A DNA stretch of 64,000 bases from an uncultured Leptolinea sp. (GTDB lineage Bacteria; Chloroflexota; Anaerolineae; Anaerolineales; Anaerolineaceae), in assembly GCA_903828565.1 (NCBI GenBank), contig CAIKMQ010000032.1:1-64000 (forward strand), given 5' to 3'. Positions 16,308 to 25,281 of this stretch are shown here, in pieces; position 1 is the first letter of the stretch, and every line of letters starts with the position of its first letter. A model generated the notes under the pieces. The model was not told the DNA's origin. It was given only the letters and a program-made list of their open reading frames with translations, and did not search any database. A program made the position numbers and the translations under genes.

Positions 16308-17675
16308 TCACCTGCTCAAGAAGATCGTTGGATCACCAGCCCGGGTAGTGAGACTCCCGTTGCGGGTAATTCCCATGGTTTCCAGCCAGGCCGCGAATTC
16401 AGGTGCCGGTTGGAGGTTGAAGATACGCCGGAGCGCTGCCGTATCATGGAATGCTGTACTCTGGTAGGAGAGCATGGAATCATCCGCCAGGGGTACGCCC
16501 ATGAAGAAATTACAACCGGCTGCAGTCAGCAGAACGGCCAGATTTTCACTGCTGTTTTGATCGGTGCGTGCGTGGTTGGTATAGCAGACATCGCAACCCA
16601 TTGAAATGCCGGTGAGCTTGCCCATAAAGTGATCCTCCAGCCCGGCTCGGTGGATCTGGGCAGAATCATACAGGTATTCCGGGCCAATGAAACCGACAAC
16701 GGTGTTCACCTGGAATGGCTCGTAGCGTCTTGCAAGGCCGTAATTACGCGCCTCCAGAGTAAGCTGGTCCCAGCCGTGGTGGGCATTGGCTGAGAGTGCG
16801 GATCCCTGCCCGGTCTCAAAATACATGAAGTTGGGTCCGGACGGATAGCAGTGTTTCTTTGCCAGTGCGTAGGCTTCATCCAGCATACCTACCGAAATAC
16901 CAAAGGACTCATTGCCTTTTTGCGATCCGCAAATGGATTGGAACACCAGCCCGACCGGTGAGCCTTTTTGCATGCAGCGCATCTGAGTCGTAACATGCGC
17001 CAATACGCAAGTTTGAGTGGGAATTTCCCAGATCTTTACAATGTCGTAGGTCATATCCAGCAGGCGGGCAACAGATGCATAGCTGTCATCCACCGGGTTG
17101 ATGCCAATGACTGAATCACCGCAGCCGTATGAGAGGCCTTCATAGATCTCAGCCCGGATGCCCTCAGGTGAATCGGTCGGATGATTAGGTTGCAGGCGCG
17201 ATGCCAGCGTACCTTCCAGTCCGATGGTGTTGGCGCAGTGCCTGACCACCCGCATTTTTCTGGCTGCATAAACCAGGTCCAGGTTGGACATCAACTTGGT
17301 CACCGCAGCCACCATCTCCGAAGTCAACCCGGCGGATACACGGCGGATCATTTCCCCATCCGTACTTTCATCTAGGATCCATTCCCGCAGCCCGCCGACC
17401 GTCCAACTTTTAATGTTTTCATAGGTCGAACGGTCCAGGCCATCCAGGATCACACGGGTCACTTCATCACTTTCAGGTGGGGCTACGGGGTTTTCCATCA
17501 GTACCCACAGGGGGATTTCAGCCAAAACGAATTTCGCTGCAGCTCTTTCCAACGCGGTTTCGCTGGCAATACCTGCCAGATGGTCGCCGGATTTTTCCTC
17601 GTTCGCTTTTCCCATCAATACGCGGAGATCGGGAAAATCGAAGGCTTTTCCATGCAGTTTCGTTCTCAGGTGCAT
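16308..17675 (-). CDS. eutB: Ethanolamine ammonia-lyase heavy chain
   Basis: A 455-residue catalytic subunit (enteric EutB is about 453). It binds the substrate and, with EutC, adenosylcobalamin. Conserved blocks include SGDHLAGIASE near residues 30-40, GDSVIGINPVDDS (about 210), GLVFQSICGSQKGNESFG, FMYFETGQGSALSANAHHG (about 300) and the MGCDVCYTNHARTDQNSSENL block near 365. AAAAGGAAATT precedes the ATG. It follows eutA by 9 bases and is 3 bases ahead of eutC. All active-site regions I can recognise look intact. Confidence 0.96.
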   Translation of the reverse strand: MHLRTKLHGKAFDFPDLRVLMGKANEEKSGDHLAGIASETALERAAAKFVLAEIPLWVLMENPVAPPESDEVTRVILDGLDRSTYENIKSWTVGGLREWILDESTDGEMIRRVSAGLTSEMVAAVTKLMSNLDLVYAARKMRVVRHCANTIGLEGTLASRLQPNHPTDSPEGIRAEIYEGLSYGCGDSVIGINPVDDSYASVARLLDMTYDIVKIWEIPTQTCVLAHVTTQMRCMQKGSPVGLVFQSICGSQKGNESFGISVGMLDEAYALAKKHCYPSGPNFMYFETGQGSALSANAHHGWDQLTLEARNYGLARRYEPFQVNTVVGFIGPEYLYDSAQIHRAGLEDHFMGKLTGISMGCDVCYTNHARTDQNSSENLAVLLTAAGCNFFMGVPLADDSMLSYQSTAFHDTAALRRIFNLQPAPEFAAWLETMGITRNGSLTTRAGDPTIFLSR

Positions 17676-17684
17676 AATTTCCTT

Positions 17685-19127
17685 TTAGTGAAAGAATACC
17701 AGGGTTTTAACTACCAGGGGTACCACGCGCCCATCCATAAGCGGTGCGCCAATATCAATATAATCACCTTCGCTCATCCCTACCTGATCAATCACCAGGA
17801 CTGGCCTGTCTGATAGGAGACCTTGCAAAGTTTGCCCAACTGCCTGCGCCAGGTCTTTCTCTAGTACGATGATGGCAGGGTGATCCAGGCTGAATCCGCG
17901 ATAGAGATCAGCCAGACCGGCAGCTACCCGCGTAAGGCTGGGATAATCCAACCTGGCATCGAGCTCCAGCGACAGGGCAAATAGATCCGATCCGGGAGTG
18001 ATATCCATGCTTTGGAGAGCAGCTGAAATACTCCGCGCGATGAGAGATGGATCCGTTTGTGCCGGATCTGACACAACCCGAACAACAGGCAGGTTGTGGA
18101 GCGGCAGCAAGTCTGCGCGCGCCCAGATGGTGGAACCAGAAAGGGTCATGGTTTGACTGCTAGCACCGAGCACCGTGGCTCGTTGTGTTTCAGCAGGTAG
18201 TATGCTGTGATATGCCGCAATATTCGGGTGTGCCCGCAGACTCTCAGCTAGCAGCGGACCAATATCTCCGTGTCTGGCAATTTCCAGAAGTGAGTTGCAG
18301 GGAGCTGGATTATAGAAATAGTAACCAATCCCGCCAGAGAACATCACAGGCCGACCGGTGGATGGGACGGGCAATGGAGGTGTCTGGTATAGCGAGGAAG
18401 CGAGTTGGCTGGTGCGGCCTTCCATCAATTCCAGAGCTAAGTCTGCCATCACGCGGGTGACTGCCCTCAGCTCGGCCAGGGAAGGTTCCTGCCCGACAGC
18501 CGGGGCTACCTGTGCAGACTGGCAGATCTTCATACCCGCGGGTGTGATATGCAAGATTTTCCCGGATTGTGGATCCAGCTCGATCACACGCCCGCCGAAA
18601 TTCATTGCCGCACTTGCGATCACACCGCCATTGCGGAAAATTGCAGCATTGGCACTGCCACCTCCAATATCCACATTTGTTACAGTATTGAAGTGCTGAC
18701 GACTGAAGGCTGCAGCGCCTGAGCCACGCCCGGCAATAATCCCTTCCAGAGACGGGCCGGCAACTGTCACCACGAAATCACCAGCCAACCCGGCAACCGC
18801 AGATAGGATGGCTTCTGCGTTCTTCTTACGCGCAGTCTCACCGGTGATGATGACCGCGCCGGTCTCCACCTGGTTTACCGGGATGCCGGCCCGATTGTAC
18901 TCAAGGCGAAGCATTGCGGCCAGGGTATCCGCATCGATGGTATCCGAATCCACCAGGGGGGTGAAAACGATCTCACTCTGGTAGAGAACCTCGCGTTCAG
19001 AGATCTCTACGCGTGGAATCTGCCCGGCGCGAGCTGTCTGTGTTAAATGCAGGCGACTAAATACCACTTGGGTAGTTGTTGTACCAATATCGATACCAAC
19101 ACTAATGAACTCACGTGTGTCCGGCAT
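17685..19127 (-). CDS. eutA: Ethanolamine ammonia-lyase reactivating factor EutA
   Basis: A 480-residue actin/Hsp70-fold ATPase that releases damaged cobalamin from EutBC so the enzyme can be reloaded. The phosphate-1 loop GIDIGTTTTQVVFSRL is at residues 12-27; a second nucleotide motif, NVDIGGGSANAAIF, is near 150. MFSGGIGYYFYN (about 270) also matches the family. It is the first gene of eutA-B-C-L, with a good sigma70-like promoter 18 bases upstream of its start. AGAGGAT precedes the ATG. No eutV/eutW antiterminator or eutR gene is nearby, so regulation by ethanolamine cannot be inferred. Confidence 0.95.
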   Translation of the reverse strand: MPDTREFISVGIDIGTTTTQVVFSRLHLTQTARAGQIPRVEISEREVLYQSEIVFTPLVDSDTIDADTLAAMLRLEYNRAGIPVNQVETGAVIITGETARKKNAEAILSAVAGLAGDFVVTVAGPSLEGIIAGRGSGAAAFSRQHFNTVTNVDIGGGSANAAIFRNGGVIASAAMNFGGRVIELDPQSGKILHITPAGMKICQSAQVAPAVGQEPSLAELRAVTRVMADLALELMEGRTSQLASSLYQTPPLPVPSTGRPVMFSGGIGYYFYNPAPCNSLLEIARHGDIGPLLAESLRAHPNIAAYHSILPAETQRATVLGASSQTMTLSGSTIWARADLLPLHNLPVVRVVSDPAQTDPSLIARSISAALQSMDITPGSDLFALSLELDARLDYPSLTRVAAGLADLYRGFSLDHPAIIVLEKDLAQAVGQTLQGLLSDRPVLVIDQVGMSEGDYIDIGAPLMDGRVVPLVVKTLVFFH

Positions 19128-19144
19128 ACAAATCCTCTACATGT

Positions 19145-19172
19145 ATTCTAGCTGAGATTATCATGCAGGCAA
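19145..19172 (-). promoter_or_regulatory. Candidate sigma70 promoter for the eut operon
   Basis: On the minus strand TTGCCT and TAGAAT are separated by 16 bases and lie 18 bases before the eutA start, downstream of the valS terminator. Confidence 0.6.
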
Positions 19173-19231
19173 GTTGAGGATGGTGACTTTACTCGCATTA
19201 TGTAAAAACCTGGAAAAATGCGAGAGGAAAT

Positions 19232-19263
19232 AAGAGGAAGCGGGGATTCCCCGACCTCCTCTT
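19232..19263 (-). terminator. valS terminator
   Basis: A long stem with AAGAGGA and CGGGG on one arm, CCCCG and CCTCTT on the other, loop ATT(C). It starts 7 bases past the valS stop. The T-tract is poor (TATTT), so some read-through into eutA is possible. Confidence 0.7.
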
Positions 19264-19269
19264 TCGGGG

Positions 19270-21975
19270 TCACTGGATCTTTGTAAGCTGTTGTCGGAGT
19301 TTAACCACATCTTGCTCAAAGGCGGTAAGTCGCTGGCGTTCTTTTTCAACGACTGCTGCCGGGGCTCTTTCAGCAAATGGGCTGGCAAGCAGGAATCGCA
19401 ATCTTTCCATCTGTGTTTCAGCCTCCTGCAATTCGCCTTCGATTCTTAGTTTCTCGGTAACGGGGTCCAATTCCTCATCCAGAGTCAAGAAGATCTCCAC
19501 ACCTGAAACAATCAAACCGGGCTGTCCGTTATTCTTGACAATCTCCTGCCGTATATCCAATTTCTCCCTGTCCAGATGGGCGAGAGCGGCAATTGTCCGG
19601 GCCTGGGTTTGCAGCAGATCGTGTCGTCTACCGGCAAAAAGGATCGCTTCGATTTTCGTGCCGGGTTTCACATTTTTCTCTGTTCGGTAGTTTCGGATGG
19701 CGCGGATTATATCGACTACCAGTGTGAAATCTTCCAGGGTGCTGGGGTCGGCATTCCATTCCGAACGCATAATCGGCCAATCCGCAATCATCAGGGCATT
19801 TTTCCAGCCTGCCTGAGGTGTGAACTGAGCCAGGTGATCCTGGCAGGCATCCCGCAAAATACCCCATAGCTCTTCGGTGATGAAGGGGATGAAGGGGTGC
19901 AGCATCCGCAGGCATGCATCCAGAACGGCCACAAGGTTCTGTGCTGTGTAATATGCCGAATCACCGCCGGCAGAGAGCTGCCCTTTCGCAATCTCCAGAT
20001 ACCAGTCTGCGAACTCGCTCCAGAAGAATTCATAGATCTGTCGGCCGGCTTCACCATACTGATGGGCTGCGAAAAGCCGGTCCACATCACGGATGACCTG
20101 ATTGAGGCGAGCCTGTACCCAACGGTCGGCGAGAGTCCACTGCGGAGGATTTTGAGCAACGGCCGGAGCGCTGTTGAGAGCTGTAACTGTAAAGCGGCCG
20201 GCGTTCCAGATCTTGTTGATGAAATTGCGGTTGGCTTCCACCTTTTTCACGCTCAGATTCATGTCATTGCCTGGTGTAGAACCCACCAGCAGGGTGAACC
20301 GCAGGGCATCGGTGCCCATTTCATTCATCACACCGAGGGGATCAATGACATTCCCCTTGGTCTTGCTCATTTTGGCACCTTTTTCATCACGTATCAAGCC
20401 ATGCAGGTATACGGTATTGAATGGCACTTGCCCGGTAAATTCCAGTCCATCCATGATCATACGGGCCACCCAGAAGAAGAGGATGTCATAACCCGTTTCC
20501 AGGATGGCGGTTGGATAGAAATACTTGAAATCAGGCGTTTCTTCAGGCCATCCCAGAGTTGAGAATGGCCAAAGACCGGATGAGAACCAAGTATCCAACA
20601 CATCAGGGTCTTGTTCCAGCGAGCGGCTATCGCATTTTGTGCAAACACTGGGGTCTTCACGACTGACGATCATCTCACCGCAATCCTGGCAGTACCAGAC
20701 GGGGATGCGGTGCCCCCACCACAGCTGGCGGCTGATGCACCAATCTTGAATGTTTTCCAGCCAGTTGTAATACACTTTTGTAAACCGGTCCGGGATGATC
20801 TTGATGTGTCCATCACGGACAGCATCCAGCCCGGCCTGTGCCATTCCCTGAATACGGACGAACCACTGCGTGGATACCATCGGTTCCACTATCTCACCGC
20901 CGCGTTGTGTCCGGGGGACATTGAGCGTGTGTGGTTGTTCTTTGATCACCAACCCGGCTGCTCCCATATCTGCCCAGATCTTCTTGCGACAGGCAAAGCG
21001 GTCCATGCCGGCATATTGGCCTCCCACTGCGGTGACGTGAGCGCTCTCATCCAGCATGCTGAGGATCGGCAGGTTGAAGCGCTGACCGATGGCATAATCA
21101 TTCGGGTCATGACCGGGGGTGATCTTGAGCGCGCCGGTACCAAACTCACGGTCCACATACTCATCCGCGATCACGGGAACTGCACGGCCGAGAATAGGTA
21201 CGACCACTTCCCGCCCGATGTATTGAATATAACGCGGGTCTTCCGGGTGGACTGCCACGGCGGTATCCGCCAGGATGGTTTCGGGGCGGGTGGTAGCCAC
21301 AGGGATAAAGTCGCCACTGCCGTCTGCCACCATGTACTTGAAAAAGTAGAGGGTGCCAGGCTCCTCAGAGTATTCCACTTCGAGGTCAGAGACGGCTGTC
21401 TTTAATCCTGGGGACCAATTGATCATCCGCGGGCCACGGTAGATCAGGCCTTTTTCATAAAGGCGGACAAATGCTTCCCGCACAGAGTGAGAGAGGCCGT
21501 CATCAAGAGTGAAGCGTGTGCGAGACCAGTCACAGGAGGCACCCAACCGGCGGATCTGGTTGAAGATCATACCGCCGTATTTTTCCTTCCACTGCCAGGT
21601 ACGGCGTACGAATTCTTCCCTCCCCAGGTCTTCGCGCCGGACTTCTTCAGTAGCCATCAGCATCTTTTCCACCTGCAGCTGGGTGGCAATTCCGGCGTGA
21701 TCACTGCCCGGTATCCATAGGGTTGGTTCTCCCAGCATGCGGTGGTAGCGGATCATCAGATCTTCCATGGAGACGAACATGGCGTGTCCCAGATGTAGTT
21801 CACCTGTTACATTGGGCGGGGGTATGGAAATTACGAAAGGTTTGCGCTTCGGGTCATGCCCAGGTTCAGATGGGTCGTTGATCGGCTTGAAATACCCCTG
21901 CTCTTCCCACCAGGCATACAAACGCTGCTCTGTGGTACTAAAGTCGTATGCCTTTGCCATTTCTTTTGCTGCCAT
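19270..21975 (-). CDS. valS: Valyl-tRNA synthetase
   Basis: A 901-residue class I synthetase charging tRNA-Val. The HIGH motif appears as HLGHA in PPPNVTGELHLGHA (residues 52-65) and KMSKS as KMSKTKGN (about 540). The editing (CP1) domain lies between, with the TTRPETILADTAVAVHPED block. A C-terminal coiled coil (EKLRIEGELQEAETQMERL onward) is typical for ValRS. The ATG is preceded by AAGGAGG, and the whole gene is under a T-box leader. Length and motifs are normal. Confidence 0.97.
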   Translation of the reverse strand: MAAKEMAKAYDFSTTEQRLYAWWEEQGYFKPINDPSEPGHDPKRKPFVISIPPPNVTGELHLGHAMFVSMEDLMIRYHRMLGEPTLWIPGSDHAGIATQLQVEKMLMATEEVRREDLGREEFVRRTWQWKEKYGGMIFNQIRRLGASCDWSRTRFTLDDGLSHSVREAFVRLYEKGLIYRGPRMINWSPGLKTAVSDLEVEYSEEPGTLYFFKYMVADGSGDFIPVATTRPETILADTAVAVHPEDPRYIQYIGREVVVPILGRAVPVIADEYVDREFGTGALKITPGHDPNDYAIGQRFNLPILSMLDESAHVTAVGGQYAGMDRFACRKKIWADMGAAGLVIKEQPHTLNVPRTQRGGEIVEPMVSTQWFVRIQGMAQAGLDAVRDGHIKIIPDRFTKVYYNWLENIQDWCISRQLWWGHRIPVWYCQDCGEMIVSREDPSVCTKCDSRSLEQDPDVLDTWFSSGLWPFSTLGWPEETPDFKYFYPTAILETGYDILFFWVARMIMDGLEFTGQVPFNTVYLHGLIRDEKGAKMSKTKGNVIDPLGVMNEMGTDALRFTLLVGSTPGNDMNLSVKKVEANRNFINKIWNAGRFTVTALNSAPAVAQNPPQWTLADRWVQARLNQVIRDVDRLFAAHQYGEAGRQIYEFFWSEFADWYLEIAKGQLSAGGDSAYYTAQNLVAVLDACLRMLHPFIPFITEELWGILRDACQDHLAQFTPQAGWKNALMIADWPIMRSEWNADPSTLEDFTLVVDIIRAIRNYRTEKNVKPGTKIEAILFAGRRHDLLQTQARTIAALAHLDREKLDIRQEIVKNNGQPGLIVSGVEIFLTLDEELDPVTEKLRIEGELQEAETQMERLRFLLASPFAERAPAAVVEKERQRLTAFEQDVVKLRQQLTKIQ

Positions 21976-21989
21976 TCGTCCTCCTTAAA

Positions 21990-22230
21990 ATGAAACAACC
22001 TCCAGTCCATGAGGACGGAAAGTTGTTAATCTCCGCGGTACCACCTCAATTCGCCATGTGGCGCACTCAAACGCTGTAACGGGCGGATCCGTGCCGGTCT
22101 ACGGGTTTCCCTTTCTTCGGCAGTACAACCGGGTGACCTTCAGCCTGCAAGTCCCGTGGCGCTTTCATCCGCGGCGCGTCTTTTCTGTCGGGTAGACAGG
22201 CTTACTCCTCCTGGAGGTAAATAGATTATA
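21990..22230 (-). promoter_or_regulatory. T-box leader controlling valS, with its promoter
   Basis: The minus strand contains the T-box consensus AGGTGGTACCGCGG (22033-22047, within the conserved element 22033-22051), the part that pairs with the uncharged tRNA acceptor end. Just downstream, AACAAC and GTTGTT (21994-22027) can form the alternative hairpin that stops transcription or hides the start region. A -10-like TATAAT lies at 22225-22230. I could not assign the specifier loop by eye; a Val codon is expected. Uncharged tRNA-Val should raise valS expression. Confidence 0.88.
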
Positions 22231-22250
22231 TCACAGGCAATTGGTGAAGC

Positions 22251-22544
22251 TTATGGTTCAATCCCTTCCACCACTACCATGCGAGTGATAGATGCGCTGT
22301 TCCGCAGCGCCCGTGCCGGGGCATATTCTGGAGAAGACAGCCAGGTTTTTGCTTTTTCCAGTGACGGAAATTGAAGAATGACCATGCGTCCTGGCAGCCA
22401 ATCACCTTCCAATGTCTCTGATCGCCCACCGCGCGCCAGGTAGATACCTCCGTATGTGGCCACGGCTGCTGGAGCAAGATCTTTATATTGGGAATATGTT
22501 TCAGGATCGGTTACTTTCACATCCAAGATGACGTAGGCAGGCAT
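22251..22544 (-). CDS. DUF1330 family small protein
   Basis: A 97-residue ferredoxin-like alpha/beta (dimeric barrel) protein. MPAYVILDVKVTDPETYSQY at the start, GGRSETLEGDW in the middle and VILQFPSLEKAKTW-x-SPEY towards the end are typical for DUF1330. The ATG at 22544 is chosen because GGAGTGG precedes it; a longer frame to 22568 lacks a ribosome site. It is 24 bases after the helicase stop, so probably the last gene of that transcript. Members are thought to act like small monooxygenase-fold or ligand-binding proteins; the substrate is unknown. Confidence 0.85.
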   Translation of the reverse strand: MPAYVILDVKVTDPETYSQYKDLAPAAVATYGGIYLARGGRSETLEGDWLPGRMVILQFPSLEKAKTWLSSPEYAPARALRNSASITRMVVVEGIEP

Positions 22545-22568
22545 AGCCACTCCTTTAAATAATGGCAA

Positions 22569-24602
22569 TCATGAGATCAGATCCACCAGCCCTTTCTGAA
22601 TCAGGGCTTGGAAGAGAGTGGGAAGCTTTCCGCTGTAAGTGAGGAGCAGCTGGCTGCGGGCACGGGACATGGCCATGTAGAGCAGGCGGCGTTCCCCGGC
22701 TTCCTGGGTGGAATCTAGGAATGTTTTTTGAATAAAGGGGATAATCACAACTTCTACTTCAAGCCCTTTGAATTTGTGACAAGTGTCGAGGCGTACACCA
22801 GTGCCCTGCAGGCGGCTTGTAAGATTGCTAATATCTTCTTTATGTTTACACAATACCGCTATCTGCCTGGGAGAAAAACCTTGTGATAGATAGCTATCCA
22901 CAGCATTGCGGATGTAATCCTTCTCCTCTGTGATACCCGGCAGGCGGCGTATGATTGGCCGCGGCCCTGCACGCATGACATCCTGTTGCAGATCCGGTTG
23001 AACCCGTTCACCTTCTTCACCAAGAGATACCTGGATCTCAGGGAAGCCATCGATTATGGCATAGGCGGCTTTATAGATCTCAAAAGTATTTCGATAAGGT
23101 ACACGCAGCCAGCGAGTACGACCTACGACAGGGATGCCTTTTTCCCGCCAGCTAAATAACCGGTAGATGCTCTGGCTGGGATCATCCGCAAGGAAAAGCA
23201 AGCCGCTGGCGGGGTTGATCAGTCGTTTGACGAGTTGGAACCATACCGGCGCCCAATCTTGCGCTTCATCAATCAACAGCGCATCAAAGGCTTCGAATGG
23301 GAAACCGGCATCTAGTTTCTGTAATGCCATATAGGGCAGCTCTGGCCAATCCCATTTATGTGTTTGCTGAAGATAAGCCCGATAGGCAGATAATATGGAG
23401 AATATACTCTTCTTCTGGTCCTCGCTAAGAGGTAGATCACGGCCTATCCCATGCCTTTCAGCCTTCAAGTACTCAGCCTGGCTTAGCAAGCCCACATCCC
23501 GGATCCAATTAATCTCTTTTTCTACATTCTCTTTGCCCATCTGGTGGAGGATCACATAACGCATTCCCTGATTTTTCAACCACTCGCTCAGATCCTGCTC
23601 CTGATCTTCCTCATAGCGGATTATCCGGTGACACAAGCCGTGGAAAGTGCGCGGTTCTATCCGGCTGCCGGTAAAGTAACCATCCAGCTCTTCTTTCAGT
23701 AGTTTATTGAAGGTTAGTATACCGATCTTCCAATCAGGGTACAAAGCGGCGAGGTATTTGGCCCGCTGGATCATGACCAGCGTTTTTCCGCTACCGGAGT
23801 ATCCGCGCACCAGCCGTATGCCGGTGTTTTGCATGAGTTTACGGGCAGCATCAGGCAGGTCTGTGGTTGTGGTTTCCTCTACTTCAGGTTCGATGAATGA
23901 ACCCTGAGTTGCTGCCGGTGCGGCTGAAATTAATGCTGCCAGTGTAGGAGTTTGTACAGGTTCCGCGATGAGCCTCTCTTGCGGTTCATCCAAAACAATA
24001 GAGGGATGATCTGGTTTCGTAATGTGTACGATAGGGTTGATAATTGCGCGTATATGATCGCGCTCGGTCTTTGTGAGTGGCCGGGCACGGTCTGCCGGCA
24101 TGGTACGGCGAAGGTGGGACAGCAGGATATCACGATTCTCCAGCTCTGCCTTCCCGAACACAAAATCATCCCCCCAGGCTTTCCTTAGCTGTGTGATAAC
24201 CGATGGCGGCTGATTATAGAGGATGGCCGCGTAGCTCCATGGGATCTTGGTTTTTTCCGCTTTATCCGGCCAGTTAGATTTAATCATGTTTTCCAGTGCA
24301 AAACCGTACTCACGCGCTTTACTTACTGGGTTCTGCTCCGTACGCTCTTCACCTGAGCGGGTGCGGATGAATGCGCTCTGTGGATCCACCTTGGTTAATG
24401 TGACCCAGTCCTTTACTTCAAGGATAATACATCCATAACTTGCTAGAATGACGAAATCTGGATAAGTGATCTCACGATTTCCGCGAATGGGAGATTCTAC
24501 ATACACAGTGTAATCTGAAGGAAGGTTCAGTGCCAGAAGCCGACGGGTTTGCTGCTCCCCAAAGGTAGATTCTGCGTTTAGTTCGCCGATCACTTCAGCC
24601 AT
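22569..24602 (-). CDS. NERD-domain / UvrD-like superfamily 1 helicase
   Basis: A 677-residue fusion. Residues about 10-130 form a nuclease-related domain (NERD): FGEQQTRRLLALNL, YPDFVILASYGCIILEVKDW with the Asp, Glu-x-Lys residues of a PD-(D/E)XK core. From 260 onward is a superfamily 1 helicase: GYSGSGKT Walker A (267-274), LLIDEAQDWAP Walker B, LFLADDPSQSIYR, and C-terminal motifs KFKGLEVEVVIIPF and LLYMAMSRARSQLLLTYSG. These proteins probably process DNA ends or intermediates and are common in defence contexts, though the neighbours here are housekeeping genes. It is unrelated in N-terminal layout to the 1474-residue helicase at 51.6 kb. Confidence 0.9.
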   Translation of the reverse strand: MAEVIGELNAESTFGEQQTRRLLALNLPSDYTVYVESPIRGNREITYPDFVILASYGCIILEVKDWVTLTKVDPQSAFIRTRSGEERTEQNPVSKAREYGFALENMIKSNWPDKAEKTKIPWSYAAILYNQPPSVITQLRKAWGDDFVFGKAELENRDILLSHLRRTMPADRARPLTKTERDHIRAIINPIVHITKPDHPSIVLDEPQERLIAEPVQTPTLAALISAAPAATQGSFIEPEVEETTTTDLPDAARKLMQNTGIRLVRGYSGSGKTLVMIQRAKYLAALYPDWKIGILTFNKLLKEELDGYFTGSRIEPRTFHGLCHRIIRYEEDQEQDLSEWLKNQGMRYVILHQMGKENVEKEINWIRDVGLLSQAEYLKAERHGIGRDLPLSEDQKKSIFSILSAYRAYLQQTHKWDWPELPYMALQKLDAGFPFEAFDALLIDEAQDWAPVWFQLVKRLINPASGLLFLADDPSQSIYRLFSWREKGIPVVGRTRWLRVPYRNTFEIYKAAYAIIDGFPEIQVSLGEEGERVQPDLQQDVMRAGPRPIIRRLPGITEEKDYIRNAVDSYLSQGFSPRQIAVLCKHKEDISNLTSRLQGTGVRLDTCHKFKGLEVEVVIIPFIQKTFLDSTQEAGERRLLYMAMSRARSQLLLTYSGKLPTLFQALIQKGLVDLIS

Positions 24603-24680
24603 AAATCCTCCTGTCTGCCATTTTGGTGTATGTGAATATAATAATTATACTTGCACAATTCGATAAGGCAGGAAACAGGA

Positions 24681-25247
24681 ATGAGCGGAACTCTTCTGGT
24701 GATCAATGGAACCTCTTCTTCTGGAAAGACAAGCCTGGTCAAATCTATTCAACGGCTGGCAGACCGGTCATTTCTGGATGCAGGGCTCGATCGATTCATC
24801 TGGATGTTGCCGGGTAGATATCTCGAGCAGCCTCTGTGGGATGATGTACTTGGGAAAGCGGATACGGCAGGTCTGACCGGGCATCAACTGGTGATGGCAA
24901 TGCACCGGGCTGCTGTGACACTATGTGAAGCCGGTTGGGATGTGTGCATGGATCATGTGCTGGTGGAGCAGGCCTGGGCTCTGGATCTAGCACAAGTATG
25001 TCGGAATACCCGGGCTTATCTGATTGGAGTGGAATGCCCGCTGGATGTTCTTGAGAAGCGCGAAAAAGAGCGGCGAGATCGAACACTCGGGCAAGCTGTC
25101 CGGCAGTTCCCCCTGGTGCATCGCTGGTGTATGTATGATATATCAGTTAATAGTGCGTCATTCAGCCCTGATGAATGTGCCAGGTCGGTTCTCTCTTATG
25201 TATTGTCACATGAACCAAATGCGATCCACGAGATGAAATTTGAATAA
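24681..25247 (+). CDS. Chloramphenicol phosphotransferase-like P-loop kinase
   Basis: A 188-residue soluble P-loop protein: NGTSSSGKTSLVKSIQ at residues 9-24 is the ATP site, followed by a FIWMLPGRYLE segment and a GWDVCMDHVLVEQAW segment. The arrangement and the VECPLDVLEKREKERRDR lid match chloramphenicol 3-O-phosphotransferase-like proteins. Many relatives do not act on chloramphenicol, so resistance should not be assumed. The ATG at 24681 has AGGAAACAGGA before it; a TTG at 24651 in the same frame is less likely. A -10-like TATAAT lies 30-40 bases upstream. It is divergent from the NERD helicase. Confidence 0.8.
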   Translation: MSGTLLVINGTSSSGKTSLVKSIQRLADRSFLDAGLDRFIWMLPGRYLEQPLWDDVLGKADTAGLTGHQLVMAMHRAAVTLCEAGWDVCMDHVLVEQAWALDLAQVCRNTRAYLIGVECPLDVLEKREKERRDRTLGQAVRQFPLVHRWCMYDISVNSASFSPDECARSVLSYVLSHEPNAIHEMKFE

Positions 25248-25272
25248 AAAAAACACCGGCTGTGCACCGGTG
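25246..25272 (-). terminator. gmd terminator
   Basis: On the minus strand a CACCGG / CCGGTG stem is followed by eight T. It also overlaps the end of the convergent kinase gene. Confidence 0.88.
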
Positions 25273-25281
25273 CCTGAATTA

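Noticed and set aside
24681..25247. A chloramphenicol resistance gene
   Set aside because: Only fold-level similarity is visible; many family members act on other substrates, and the context is housekeeping.
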